Translations under genes and position numbers: made by a program | The notes under the pieces: model-generated | Told to the model about the DNA's origin: nothing | The model's database searches: none | What the model saw: the letters and a program-made list of their open reading frames with translations, nothing else | In this document: in pieces, positions 15,363-24,938 of the stretch | Numbering within the stretch: position 1 is the first letter of the stretch | Layout of the letters: each line of letters opens with the position of its first letter | DNA from: Actinomycetes bacterium | GTDB lineage: Bacteria; Actinomycetota; Actinomycetes; JAHEKZ01 | Assembly (NCBI GenBank): GCA_024644435.1 | Contig: JAHEKZ010000020.1 | Coordinates: 1-41,265 of the forward strand | Reading direction: 5' to 3' | DNA: 41,265 nt

Positions 15363-18300
15363 CTAGGTGGTGGTCGCGTCCCACAACGCGGTAAGAGCAG
15401 CGCGATCGGGCAGCCCTGCCGGTCGCACCACCCGACCGGAGGCGACGTAGTAGAAGGTGGCGGCCACCTGATCGACAGGGACATCGTGCAGCTCGGCCCA
15501 GGCGATGCGGTAGAGCGCGAGCTGCAGCTCGTCAGCGTCGTGTCGCCCGGTCTTCCAGTCGACGACCTCATATCTGGTGCCAGCGGGAAGGGACCGGTCT
15601 CGCTCGTCGGCGTCGTAGACGGCATCGATCCGCCCCACCACAGTGTGTGACCCGAGCACCATGTGGAACAGGGCCTCAACTGCGATGGGGCGTCGCTCTG
15701 CGTACGGGCCGTCCAGGAAGGACTGCTGCAGCTCGGCGAGGTCGACGTCGGCGTCGGCTGTGCCGTCGGGAACGATGCCCTCCACGTCGATCAACGGCAC
15801 CTGGCCGAAGAGCGACTCGACCCAGGCGTGGAACTGCGTGCCTCGCTGCGCGGCCACCGCTGGTGGTCGCGGCATTGGGCGCCGCAAGTCGCGAGCCACC
15901 GCCGGCCGGTCACGGAGCACACCGACGGCGGAGGTGGCCGACAGCGCCAACGGGAGCGACGCGTCGGGCACGTGGAGGCGTTGCGCCTCGACAAGAAGGG
16001 CCGTGATGGAGTCGTCCCACGAGGCCACCACGGCCCGCTCGACCTCATCCAAGGCGGCGATGTCGCCGTCGTCGATGGACGGACGCAGCGCGGCACGCAC
16101 GAGGTCGGCCGCACGGTGTCGCGCCGACGCTGCCGCGGCGTCTCCTGTCGGCGGCCAGGCGAAGGAGCGGGGCTCAGCCAGGGACGGGCTCACGGCACCC
16201 GGGGGTGGTTCCGGAGCCCAGCATCGGACGGTGCCGCCACCGTCTGCACAGAGATCGGCGAGCACCTGAAGGTAGCGACTGACGGCTCGCGGCTTCACCT
16301 GCGTCGGTCCCCAGCGGTGCCCGGACACCACCAGTCGGTGCGCGGCACGGGTGATCGCGACATAGGCGAGCCGGCGGTCCTCGGCCCCTTCTCGGTCCGC
16401 AACGCCCTGCTTGAAGGCGGCCACTCCCTTGTTTCCGGACCACGTGGTGACAACCGGGAAGTCGGCGGCATCACCACGCAATGGATAAGGCAGCAGGCCA
16501 GGTGAGGTGTGCGGCGTGGATCGTGACGTGGTGTTGGGAAAGACGCCGTCGACGACATGTGGCAAGTAGACGCTCTGCCACTCGAGCCCCTTGGCCTTGT
16601 GCACCGTGAGGAGCGCCACCCCACTGCCGCTGGTCGGCGCCGGCACTCCCATGGTGCTGCCGTAGCGCCGCGCCAGCGCCAGGTAGGCCAGGAACGGTCC
16701 CACGCCCGCTCGACCACCCGCGGCTGAGAAGGCCCGCGCATGCTCGAGCAAGGCATCGAGGTGCTCAGACGTTCGCCCCTCCACGGCGCGTTCGACATCG
16801 AGGCCGATGCGCTGGATCACCGTCGCGATCGCGATGTCAGGGGGCTGGTGCAGAACTGCGCGCAGCTCGGCGAGCTCGGCGGACAGCTCGGCGAACCGAT
16901 GACGGGCGTGGGAGGTGAATCCGGTGGGGCCGGGGTCCTCGAGCGCCTCGATCAGCGAGACGGACTCGACGGGGTCTGATCCGGCAACCGCCGCCTGCAG
17001 CTCGCCCTGCAAGGATCGTTCGTCGCTGTTCGGTGATGACGCACCCGAGGCAGCCGGAGTCGACAGCAGGCGGGCCCGGGACCCCAGCAGCGCGAGATCG
17101 ACCGGACCGATCCGCCAACGTGGGCCGGACAACAGCCGGACCAGACTCGGGTTCGCGGTGGGGTCGTGCAGCACCTCGAGGATGGCGACGACCTCCACGA
17201 CATCTGGCAGCGCCAGCAGCCCGCCGAGTCCGACCACCTCGACGGGGACCGACCGCTCGGTCAGGGCCTCGATGATCGCCGGGAAGGCTTTGGCCTCACG
17301 ACACAGCACAGCGATCTCGTTGGGTTCGCGTCCAGCGGCGATCTCGCCGGCAACGGCCTCACCGAGGGCAGCAACTTCGTCTGCCGCGGTCTCGTGAAGC
17401 GCTACCTCGATCGTGCCGGCACCCACGAGATCTGGCCGCGGCCGAAGATCGCCCACCTGTGGGAAGTCTTCGCGAAGAGGCTGCGCAACCGCGTTCGCGG
17501 CGGCGAGGATCGCCTCGCCTGACCGGTTGTTCTGCCCCAACGCGTAGACCGGGGTGGGGCCAGCGTCGCCGAAGTCGTCGGGAAAGCGCACGATGTTGCG
17601 CACCGATGCACCGCGCCAGCCGTAGATCGACTGGAACGGGTCGCCCACCGCCATGACCGGGTGGCCGTCGCCGAAGAGCGCGATGAGCAACCGCTGCTGT
17701 GCCATCGATGTGTCTTGGTACTCATCGAGCAGGATGGTGGAAAACCGGGCACGCTCGCCGGCCACGACTTCTGGCACCTGCTCGGCGAGCAGCGCGGCCG
17801 ACGCCATCTGGTCACCGAAGTCGACCTGCTCCAGGCGCCGCTTTCGACGTCGAAACTCAGCGACTAGAGGCGTCAGCTCGAGCCGCCCAGCAGCGGTGGC
17901 ACGCGCCTTGGCCGGGTCGGCCGTCAGCTTGCCGTCTGTCTGCTCGATGGCATCGAGCTCGGCGACGGTGGCGGTGTCGACTCGCAGAAGGTCGTCGATG
18001 TCGACCAGATGCTCGTTGAGCTCGGCATCGAGCGTCAGCAGCTGCTGGGTCAGGGCGACCAGCCGCAGCCCCAGGTTGGGGAACGGGCCGGACGCTGCTC
18101 GAGCGACGTTCTCCGCCACCTGGATCCGTTGCGCCTCCGTGATCAGCTGGGCGGCCGGCTCGTAGCCGCCCCAGACGCCGTACTCACGAACGAGCGACGC
18201 GGCATAGGAGTGGTAGGTGCTGATGGTCGGTTCGCCGTCGTCGAGCAGCGCCGAGCCTGGGTGCCGCTGCTCGAGCCGACGAAGAGCGACCCGGACACGT

Positions 18301-18548
18301 TGGCTCAGCTCGGCAGCAGCCTTGTTCGTGAATGTGAGTCCGAGAACGGAGTCGGGTGCGACCTCACCTGACGAGACGAGCCACACCACGCGGGCGCTCA
18401 TCAGCGTTGTCTTGCCCGAACCCGCGCCAGCAATCACCACTGCCGGTGCGTGGGGGGCGGTGATGGCCGACAGCTGCTCGTCAGTGAAGCGGATCGCGAA
18501 GAGGTCGCAGAGGCCATCAACAGTCAGGGGCGTCCGGGCATCACTCAC
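15363..18548 (-). CDS. adnB: AdnB helicase-nuclease subunit
   Basis: A 1061-residue SF1 helicase with a C-terminal RecB-type nuclease. Helicase motifs are Walker A IAGAGSGKTT near residue 40, motif II DEYQDTSMAQQ, motif III GDPFQSIYGWRGAS, motif V TVHKAKGLEWQS and motif VI YVAITRAAHR. The nuclease motif is EVVDWKTG with a preceding GRIDAVYD near residues 980-1030. AdnA and AdnB form the actinobacterial heterodimer that unwinds and resects double-strand ends for recombination, the counterpart of RecBCD and AddAB. AdnB is the main motor in mycobacteria. The start ATG overlaps the adnA stop by four bases (18545-18548), keeping the subunits in register. Confidence 0.95.
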   Translation of the reverse strand: MSDARTPLTVDGLCDLFAIRFTDEQLSAITAPHAPAVVIAGAGSGKTTLMSARVVWLVSSGEVAPDSVLGLTFTNKAAAELSQRVRVALRRLEQRHPGSALLDDGEPTISTYHSYAASLVREYGVWGGYEPAAQLITEAQRIQVAENVARAASGPFPNLGLRLVALTQQLLTLDAELNEHLVDIDDLLRVDTATVAELDAIEQTDGKLTADPAKARATAAGRLELTPLVAEFRRRKRRLEQVDFGDQMASAALLAEQVPEVVAGERARFSTILLDEYQDTSMAQQRLLIALFGDGHPVMAVGDPFQSIYGWRGASVRNIVRFPDDFGDAGPTPVYALGQNNRSGEAILAAANAVAQPLREDFPQVGDLRPRPDLVGAGTIEVALHETAADEVAALGEAVAGEIAAGREPNEIAVLCREAKAFPAIIEALTERSVPVEVVGLGGLLALPDVVEVVAILEVLHDPTANPSLVRLLSGPRWRIGPVDLALLGSRARLLSTPAASGASSPNSDERSLQGELQAAVAGSDPVESVSLIEALEDPGPTGFTSHARHRFAELSAELAELRAVLHQPPDIAIATVIQRIGLDVERAVEGRTSEHLDALLEHARAFSAAGGRAGVGPFLAYLALARRYGSTMGVPAPTSGSGVALLTVHKAKGLEWQSVYLPHVVDGVFPNTTSRSTPHTSPGLLPYPLRGDAADFPVVTTWSGNKGVAAFKQGVADREGAEDRRLAYVAITRAAHRLVVSGHRWGPTQVKPRAVSRYLQVLADLCADGGGTVRCWAPEPPPGAVSPSLAEPRSFAWPPTGDAAAASARHRAADLVRAALRPSIDDGDIAALDEVERAVVASWDDSITALLVEAQRLHVPDASLPLALSATSAVGVLRDRPAVARDLRRPMPRPPAVAAQRGTQFHAWVESLFGQVPLIDVEGIVPDGTADADVDLAELQQSFLDGPYAERRPIAVEALFHMVLGSHTVVGRIDAVYDADERDRSLPAGTRYEVVDWKTGRHDADELQLALYRIAWAELHDVPVDQVAATFYYVASGRVVRPAGLPDRAALTALWDATTT

Positions 18549-21500
18549 GAGATCACCTCGCGACCCTCAGCCTGGGCGGGGCACGTGACGGTGAACGGGC
18601 AGTACGAGCAGTGTTTGCCAGGTGTCGCGGGGAAAGCGCCGGAGGCGATCGTGGTGACCGCATGGTGCAGCGCCTCGTCAAGGGCAGCATCGGCCTCCGG
18701 TGTGGCGTCCTGACGCTGCACCTTGGGCCCCGGATCCCTGGTGCCGGCGGGAAGTCGTAGCTGCACGAGCTCGGCGCCGGAGACGGAGTCTCCGAACCGG
18801 CCGTCCCCGGCGACGAGTCGCCGGTAGGTGGCCAGCTGAAGATTGCCGGCCACGCTCTCCTTGGATGGTGCCGTACCCATGGTCTTGAGGTCGACGACAA
18901 CCAAGCCACCCTCAGAATCTCGCTCGAGCCGGTCGAGGCGTCCGGTGAGCAGCAGTTCGTGGCCGGCCACGGTGAAGGTCGCCTCGAACGACTCTTCGGA
19001 CGCCACCACCTCACGTCCCCGGGCGCCGTCGTGCCAGCGCAGGAAGCGTTCGAGCGCCAGGACGGCCTGGTCATGCTCGCCGCTGGCCTCCCAGGCGGCC
19101 GGATAGGGAAGCTGCCCCCAGACCTCGTCGAGCTCTGTGACGAGCGGGCCCAGCTCGGCCGGCTGCTCGCCCCGCGCGACGGCGTCGGCCAGGGCGTGCA
19201 GCAACCCGCCGAAACCCGCTGCTGCTCCGCGCCCGGACTCTGCCGCCACCCGGCGGCTGAGGTACCACTGAAGCGGACAGCGGTGGATGGTCTCGATCTG
19301 CGAACCCGACAGGTGCATGACCTCGGCGACCGGCAACGGCTCAGCGCCCGCGTCAGACCACTCGCGCACACCCCACCACTGTCGCGGGTGCGCTGCCCGA
19401 ACGAGTGGAGCGTCGGGCTCTCCCTCCTCGGCCAGGCGAGCGAGTCGGTCGGCCGCAACGTGTCGCAGCGCGACAGACGTGGAGGGATCGACCAGCGTGG
19501 AGCGGAGCTCGGCGACCACCCCCGCGAGGGTGAGCGGGTGGCGAACCGCGAGACCCTCGAACGACATCGAGACCTCGAGGTCGTCGAGGAAGGACGATGG
19601 ACGCAAGCCCTCGTCGGACGGCGTCTGCACCGCTGTGCACAGGACCCGGCGTCGTGCCCTCGTGATGGCGACGTAGAAGAGTCTCCGCTCTTCTCGCCTG
19701 ATGTCCGCCACGGTCAGGGGCGGCCGCAGCCCGTCGTGACCGAGCAGGTCGGAGTCGAGCACGGAGCCGCGGCGCCGGAGGTCGGGCCATTCGTCAGCCT
19801 GAACTCCGGCCACGACCACGACATCCCATTCAAGGCCCTTGCTGCGGTGGGCGGTCATGATCCGTACCCCGTCACCCCGAACACCACCGTCGGACAGCGG
19901 TCCCGCCGGGATCTCTTGGGCCGAGACCTCAGCGAGGAAGGTCGCAAGGTCACTGCGCGGGGACCGCTGGCGGCTTCGCGAGGCCAGGTCGAACAGCGCA
20001 ACGACGGCGTCCAGCGCACGATTGGCCTCGTCAGCGCCCGAGCCGGTCGCGGACGCTGCCTCGGCCAGACGCAGGGCCCACGGAGAGTTGTGCCAGATGG
20101 CCCAGAGCGTCTCGTGGGCTGACCAACCCTCGGTATGAGCACGTCGCATCGTGGCCAGCAGGTCGGCGAGCGCCCGTGCTCTCCCCGTTGCCGCTGCAGG
20201 AAGTGCCTCGAGCAACGACCCGTCGATCAGCGCCTGCCGAACCAGCTCGGAGGACGGCTCGGGATCGGACTGCCCGACATCTCGTCGGGCGTCACGCAAT
20301 GCACGCCCCAGACGCCGTACCTCAGTGGGTGAAGCACCTCCGATGGGGGCCGTCAGCAACTCGTGGGCGTCGGCCGCGGAGAAGGTGTCAGGGCTCACTG
20401 CGTAACCCAGCAAGGTCATCAGCGGCGACAGAGTCGGATGGTCGCGCAACGGCAGCTCGTCGAGCGCGACCTCGAGGGGGACGCCTGACGCCGCGAGCGC
20501 ACGCTCGAGCACGGGCACGGCCGTGACACCCGAGCGCACCAGCACAGCCATGTCAGACCACGGCGTTTGACCCTGAAGATGCTCGCGTCGCAGCACCTCG
20601 GCGATGGCTCTCGCCTCGTTCTCGACGGTCGGGTAGAGCCGGACCGAGACGTCGCCCGGCACCGCCGGCTCTGGCGTGATGAGAGCGCGATGCTCGCGGA
20701 GCGCCGCAGTCGGCAGGCTGCCGGCGGGGCCGAGCAGGTCGGCAACCCGCCGTGACGCCTCGAGCACCGCAGCTGGGCAGCGGCGAGACGTCCGCAAAGT
20801 GAGGATGTCGGCCTGCTCGCCCCGTGAGGTGCGAAAGCGGTCGGCAAACTCAGTAATTCCGCGGACATCGGCACCACGAAACCCGTAGATGGACTGATCG
20901 GGGTCTCCGACCACCAGCAGGTCACGACCGTCGCCGGCAATCGCCTGGAGCAGCCGCTCCTGCGCAGGATCGGTGTCTTGGTATTCGTCGACAACCACCA
21001 GGTCGAACGCCTCGCGCAGACGACGGCGTCCGTCGACCGACTCGGCGAAGGCCACGGCTCGGACGACCAGCTCGGAGTAGTCGAGCACACCACGGCTGTC
21101 GATGACGTCGAGGTACTCGGACATGAAGGAGGCGAGTGCCGCCCAGTCGGGCCGACCCGGGGCCAGGTTCGCCACGTCAGTCGAGTCGAGCCCGAGTGAA
21201 CGCGCGGTGGACATGAAGGCGCGAACCTGCTCGGTAAATCCACGCGTCTGTAACGCGGCGTCGAGGTCGGGAGGCCAGGGAACGACGCCGACGTCGCGGT
21301 CGTGGGCCAGCAGCTCGCGGACGACGACCTCTTGCTCCTGTCCCGACAACAGACGAAGGCCGCGCCCGAGATCGTCTGGGACCAACAGCTGGCCGACGAG
21401 TGAGAACCCGAATCCGTGGAAGGTCCACGCCAGGGGGGTCGCGACGGTTCGCTGGATTCGCTGGGCAATTCGCGTACGCAGCTCGCCCGCCGCCCGTCGG

Positions 21501-21712
21501 CTGAAGGTGAGCGTGAGAATGCGCTCGGGGGCTGCCCCAGCCTCAACTCGCGCAGCGATTGCCTCGACAAGCGTCGCGGTCTTGCCGGTGCCGGGGCCGG
21601 CAAGCACCAACAGGGGGCCGTGCCCAGCACGCGCCACACGGTCGACCACGGTCCGCTGGTGGTCGTCGAGAACGAGCGGAGGCGGTTTCACCAGAGCATC
21701 ACACCACTGCAC
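18545..21712 (-). CDS. adnA: AdnA helicase-nuclease subunit
   Basis: A 1055-residue partner of AdnB. Walker A is LAGPGTGKTATLVE, motif II is VVVDEYQDTDPAQ, motif III is GDPDQSIYGFRGAD and motif V is TAHRSKGLEWD; motif VI is YVAITRARRR. The C-terminal nuclease has GRLDRLERD and VVVDLKTMG, and is bracketed by cysteines (IHRCPLQWYL, and CSYC...TCPA) that form an AddB-type iron-sulfur cluster. The first frame codon is GTG 21712. GTG 21691 (MKPPPLVLDDHQRTV) is equally plausible and matches the domain start better; neither has a Shine-Dalgarno. The gene is 13 nt downstream of the MGMT-like gene on the same strand. Confidence 0.94.
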   Translation of the reverse strand: MQWCDALVKPPPLVLDDHQRTVVDRVARAGHGPLLVLAGPGTGKTATLVEAIAARVEAGAAPERILTLTFSRRAAGELRTRIAQRIQRTVATPLAWTFHGFGFSLVGQLLVPDDLGRGLRLLSGQEQEVVVRELLAHDRDVGVVPWPPDLDAALQTRGFTEQVRAFMSTARSLGLDSTDVANLAPGRPDWAALASFMSEYLDVIDSRGVLDYSELVVRAVAFAESVDGRRRLREAFDLVVVDEYQDTDPAQERLLQAIAGDGRDLLVVGDPDQSIYGFRGADVRGITEFADRFRTSRGEQADILTLRTSRRCPAAVLEASRRVADLLGPAGSLPTAALREHRALITPEPAVPGDVSVRLYPTVENEARAIAEVLRREHLQGQTPWSDMAVLVRSGVTAVPVLERALAASGVPLEVALDELPLRDHPTLSPLMTLLGYAVSPDTFSAADAHELLTAPIGGASPTEVRRLGRALRDARRDVGQSDPEPSSELVRQALIDGSLLEALPAAATGRARALADLLATMRRAHTEGWSAHETLWAIWHNSPWALRLAEAASATGSGADEANRALDAVVALFDLASRSRQRSPRSDLATFLAEVSAQEIPAGPLSDGGVRGDGVRIMTAHRSKGLEWDVVVVAGVQADEWPDLRRRGSVLDSDLLGHDGLRPPLTVADIRREERRLFYVAITRARRRVLCTAVQTPSDEGLRPSSFLDDLEVSMSFEGLAVRHPLTLAGVVAELRSTLVDPSTSVALRHVAADRLARLAEEGEPDAPLVRAAHPRQWWGVREWSDAGAEPLPVAEVMHLSGSQIETIHRCPLQWYLSRRVAAESGRGAAAGFGGLLHALADAVARGEQPAELGPLVTELDEVWGQLPYPAAWEASGEHDQAVLALERFLRWHDGARGREVVASEESFEATFTVAGHELLLTGRLDRLERDSEGGLVVVDLKTMGTAPSKESVAGNLQLATYRRLVAGDGRFGDSVSGAELVQLRLPAGTRDPGPKVQRQDATPEADAALDEALHHAVTTIASGAFPATPGKHCSYCPFTVTCPAQAEGREVIS

Positions 21713-21725
21713 ACTGACACCCAGG

Positions 21726-22028
21726 TCATGGCACCCAGCGCGTCCGCGTCATGTCGACCCGCTGCCCGACGAGTGCGACGCCTTCGGCCTGCAGTCGCCG
21801 CACCTGCTCGTCCCGGTGGATCTCGGCGCACGTACCGTCGGCGCGCAGAACCCGCCACCAGGCGACACCTGCCCCGAACCGCGCCATGGCCTGACCCACC
21901 TGACGTGCCCCGCCCCTCCCCAGCACCGCCGCGATATCGCCGTAGGCCATCACGCGCCCCGAAGGGATCTCACTGACGATGTCGAGAACGTCCTCCGCAA
22001 ACGGGGTCGGCAGTGCATCGTGAGCCAC
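21726..22028 (-). CDS. Alkyltransferase-like protein (MGMT family, no active-site Cys)
   Basis: A 100-residue protein with the DNA-binding half of O6-methylguanine methyltransferase: IPSGRVMAYGDIAAVLG and ARQVGQAMAR. The methyl-acceptor motif PCHRV is replaced by AWWRV (residues 56-60), and the protein contains no cysteine there. It therefore belongs to the alkyltransferase-like (ATL) proteins, which flip and flag O6-alkylguanine lesions for nucleotide excision repair. It sits at the Rv3204 position. GTG 22028 has TAAGGT 6 nt upstream (22040-22035), a leaderless-type start. Read-through into adnA-adnB is likely, given the 13-nt gap. Confidence 0.9.
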   Translation of the reverse strand: MAHDALPTPFAEDVLDIVSEIPSGRVMAYGDIAAVLGRGGARQVGQAMARFGAGVAWWRVLRADGTCAEIHRDEQVRRLQAEGVALVGQRVDMTRTRWVP

Positions 22029-22076
22029 GTCCGCACCTTAGGCGAGCGGGGAACCGAGGTGTGGCACGATCACGAC

Positions 22077-24530
22077 GTGGCTGACTCTCCGGACGGCCCG
22101 ACGGCGGGCCATCTAGGGCTGGCGTCGGAGGGCGGATCGCGCACCGACGCCCTGCTGCCACAACCTCCGGCGCACGTCGTCGAGCCGGAGCAACCGAGCC
22201 GTATCCGCCGCCCCAACGACGCGCTACGCCTGGTCATGTGGGCAGCCGCTACGGGACTTCTGCTGCTCTTCGGCGACATCGCCCTAGGCACGACCGTCGG
22301 GCTGGAAGAAGACCTCGCCAGCGGGATCACCAGGCTCCCCGACCTGATTCTCACCATTCTCGCGTTCGCCAGCAACCTCCTGCTGTTCCTGCTGCCACCG
22401 CTGGTTCTCACCGACCTCGCGATTCGACGCCGTTGGCGCACGATCGCCGTCGCGACTGCGGCTGGTGTGACCGCCTGGCTGTTCGCCTACGCGTTCTCGA
22501 TCCTCGGACCCGAGTTCATGTCGCGCGCCCTGCTCGATGCGCTGACGACCACCACGTCCGGCTCTCGGACCCCGGTGGCCTTCCCCCTCGTGAGCGCAGT
22601 GGTGGCCCTTGCCTCGGTGGACGGACTACGAGGACGCCCACGGCTGGCCACGGGCGTGTGGGGGGCCCTCATCGGCTTCACCATCCTCCTTGTCTTCGAC
22701 CAGTCGGCCGCACCGCTCGCACTCGCGGTGAGTGCCGGCGGGGGCCGGACAGTCGGCCTTGCCTTCCGGTACGGCTTCGGCACCGTCAACCCCCGCCCTG
22801 CCGGTGCCGATGTCGCTCGAGCCCTGGCATCTGTGGCAGTCCCCCTCGCCTACCTCAGGTGGGACGGGGAGAGCGACGACGAGCGCCGCTACCTCGGAAG
22901 CACGCTCGACGGTCGAGCACTCGACATCCGGGTGATCGACCGTGACCGACGGTCGGCCGGGCTGATCTATCAGCTCTATCGCCGCATGCGCGTTCAGGGT
23001 GTGGTGGAGCGCCCGCCCACCTGGTCGGTACGGCGGGCCGTTGACCAGGCGGCTCTTCCGGTACTCGCTGCCCGGCGACACGGAGTGCGCACACCTGACC
23101 TGATCGCGGCGGCATCGGTCACCTCAGACAGCGCTGTCCTCGCCTTTGAGGATGTGCCGGGCTTGCACACCTTCGAGACCATCGATGTCTCAGAGCTGGA
23201 CGACTCCACCCTTGCCGACCTGTGGGTGCAGGTGCGAACACTGCATCGAGCCGGTATCGCGCATGAAGAGCTGCACGCCGGAAACATCGCGCTCGACGCG
23301 TCCGGCAGGGTCTGGCTGCTCGGTCTGGAGTACGGCGAGATCGCCGCGGACCAGCTGACCCTGCGGATCGACGATGGCGAGCTGCTCGTCACAACCGCTC
23401 TCATCGTCGGCGCCAACCGGGCGGTCCGCGGGGCGCTCCAGGAGCTGACTGCCCAGCGCATTGGAGAGGCGCTGCCGCTACTGCAGACCATCGCCCTCAG
23501 TCGCACGAACCGACAGTCGATCAAGCGCAACCGCGAGCTCATGCAAGAGCTCCGTGACGCCGTCGTTGCCGCGTTCCCGTCGGCGCCGACCGAGCCGGTC
23601 CGTCTCGAGCGCATGAGGCCACGGACACTGTTCGCGTTCTTTGCGTCGGCTGTGGCCGTCACGATCCTGATGGGTCAGCTCGCGTCCGTGAACCTGGTGT
23701 CGGTAGTCACCGAGGCTGACCCTCGATGGGCAGCCATAGCCATGACGATGTCGATCCTGACCTATGTGGGCGCGACCATCGTGATCACGAGCCTCGCGCC
23801 GGTGGCGCTCCGGTGGATCCGCACGTTCCAGACGCAGTGGGCCTCGACATTCGTGTCGCTGGTGGCCCCCGCGGCGGTGGGGAACATCGGCACCAACAGC
23901 CGCTACCTGCAGCAGGCGGGCGCGCGTCCTGCTGTGGCTATCGCAAGCGTCGGGGCGACACAGATCTTCGTCTTCCTCTCTTACCTGATCTTGGTAGTGG
24001 TGTTCGGCGTCATCACCGGCAAGCAGCAGGGGCCGGACCTGATCCCCAACACCACCGTATTGCTGGTCGTTGCCGGCACCGTTGTGGTCGCCGCCACACT
24101 CCTTGCCATCCCCGCCACAAGACGTGCGTTCAGCACCCGGGTGACTCCGCTGCTGTCCACTACGTGGCCACGGTTACTTGAGTCCGCCCGGCAGCCGAAG
24201 CGCATCGCGATGGGGCTAGGTGGGGCCTTGATGCTGAACCTCTGCTACGCGGCAGCGCTCTTCGCCGCCGTCTCGGCCTACGGGGGCCAACTGGAGTACG
24301 CCACGGTGGGGTTCGTCTACCTGGCGGCCGGTGCGGTCGGGTCGGCCGCACCGACCCCCGGTGGAATTGGGGCTGTTGAGGCTGCGCTGGCCGCGGGCCT
24401 CAGCGCTGCCGGGCTCGACGGCGGCACGGCTGTTCAGTCGGCACTGCTGTTCCGGGCTGTGACATTCTGGATTCCGATGCTTCCCGGCTGGCTCAGCTTC
24501 AGCCACCTGCAGCGACAGGGCGCGCTCTAG
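22077..24530 (+). CDS. Membrane protein with kinase-like domain and LPG-synthase-type TM domain
   Basis: An 817-residue protein. The N-terminal half has about six hydrophobic helices (from about residue 48 to 235), then a soluble kinase-like region (about 260-510), then about eight helices typical of the MprF/AglD2 lysylphosphatidylglycerol-synthase transmembrane family, ending with AAPTPGGIGAVEAAL. In the kinase-like part the catalytic loop reads HEELHAGN (His396 to Asn403), with Glu for Asp. The metal motif reads GLEYG (416-420) where DFG or DFD is expected, so it is probably a pseudokinase. GTG 22077 was taken; GTG 22059 with GGGGA upstream is possible. The substrate is unknown; a lipid or polyprenol transport or modification role is inference. 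It converges with the VOC gene (4-nt overlap). Confidence 0.78.
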   Translation: MADSPDGPTAGHLGLASEGGSRTDALLPQPPAHVVEPEQPSRIRRPNDALRLVMWAAATGLLLLFGDIALGTTVGLEEDLASGITRLPDLILTILAFASNLLLFLLPPLVLTDLAIRRRWRTIAVATAAGVTAWLFAYAFSILGPEFMSRALLDALTTTTSGSRTPVAFPLVSAVVALASVDGLRGRPRLATGVWGALIGFTILLVFDQSAAPLALAVSAGGGRTVGLAFRYGFGTVNPRPAGADVARALASVAVPLAYLRWDGESDDERRYLGSTLDGRALDIRVIDRDRRSAGLIYQLYRRMRVQGVVERPPTWSVRRAVDQAALPVLAARRHGVRTPDLIAAASVTSDSAVLAFEDVPGLHTFETIDVSELDDSTLADLWVQVRTLHRAGIAHEELHAGNIALDASGRVWLLGLEYGEIAADQLTLRIDDGELLVTTALIVGANRAVRGALQELTAQRIGEALPLLQTIALSRTNRQSIKRNRELMQELRDAVVAAFPSAPTEPVRLERMRPRTLFAFFASAVAVTILMGQLASVNLVSVVTEADPRWAAIAMTMSILTYVGATIVITSLAPVALRWIRTFQTQWASTFVSLVAPAAVGNIGTNSRYLQQAGARPAVAIASVGATQIFVFLSYLILVVVFGVITGKQQGPDLIPNTTVLLVVAGTVVVAATLLAIPATRRAFSTRVTPLLSTTWPRLLESARQPKRIAMGLGGALMLNLCYAAALFAAVSAYGGQLEYATVGFVYLAAGAVGSAAPTPGGIGAVEAALAAGLSAAGLDGGTAVQSALLFRAVTFWIPMLPGWLSFSHLQRQGAL

Positions 24531-24931
24531 CCAGGCTCGCCGACGTCGCCTTCGTACTTGGACTGGCCCTCGTCAAGAACTCGAAGAACGCAGAACTCGT
24601 TGCCCTCGGGGTCGGCCATCACCACCCAGCTCTCGTCGCCGTTCTGGCCGATGTCGACGCGCCTGGCCCCCAGTGACTCAAGTCTGGCGACCTCCGCGTC
24701 CCGATCGTCGGGCCGCAGATCGAGGTGCAGTCGGTTCTTCGCCTGCTTCGACTCGGGAGCACGCAGGAAGAGCAGGTCGGTGGTGTGCCCCTCGTGCGAC
24801 GCCTGAGGGGTGATCGCCACCTCCGTGTCGTCCTCGAAGTCGATCGTCCACCCCAGCGCCTGACTCCAGAAGCTGGCCAGTCGAGCAGGGTCGGAGCAGT
24901 CGATGGTCAGACAGTCGATGCGGAGCGTCAT
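24527..24931 (-). CDS. VOC-superfamily (glyoxalase-like) protein
   Basis: A 134-residue protein of the vicinal-oxygen-chelate fold with two beta-alpha-beta-beta-beta modules: TIDCSDPARLASFWSQALGW and RLHLDLRPDDRDAEVARLESLGA. The closing MADPEGNEFCVL strand is the usual glyoxalase-like ending. A paired-metal pattern is only partly visible (His74-type and Glu in the last strand), so enzyme activity is uncertain. It starts 7 nt after the moeZ stop, so it shares that operon. The C-terminus overlaps the end of the convergent membrane protein by four bases. Confidence 0.85.
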   Translation of the reverse strand: MTLRIDCLTIDCSDPARLASFWSQALGWTIDFEDDTEVAITPQASHEGHTTDLLFLRAPESKQAKNRLHLDLRPDDRDAEVARLESLGARRVDIGQNGDESWVVMADPEGNEFCVLRVLDEGQSKYEGDVGEPG

Positions 24932-24938
24932 GCCGCGG

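Noticed and set aside
18959-20122. 387-codon frame antisense to adnA
   Set aside because: Shadow frame within a strongly conserved helicase gene; composition is Arg/Gly-rich without domains.
21102-22076. 325-codon upstream extension of the large membrane protein
   Set aside because: It overlaps adnA and the ATL gene on the other strand and is Arg/Ser-rich shadow sequence.
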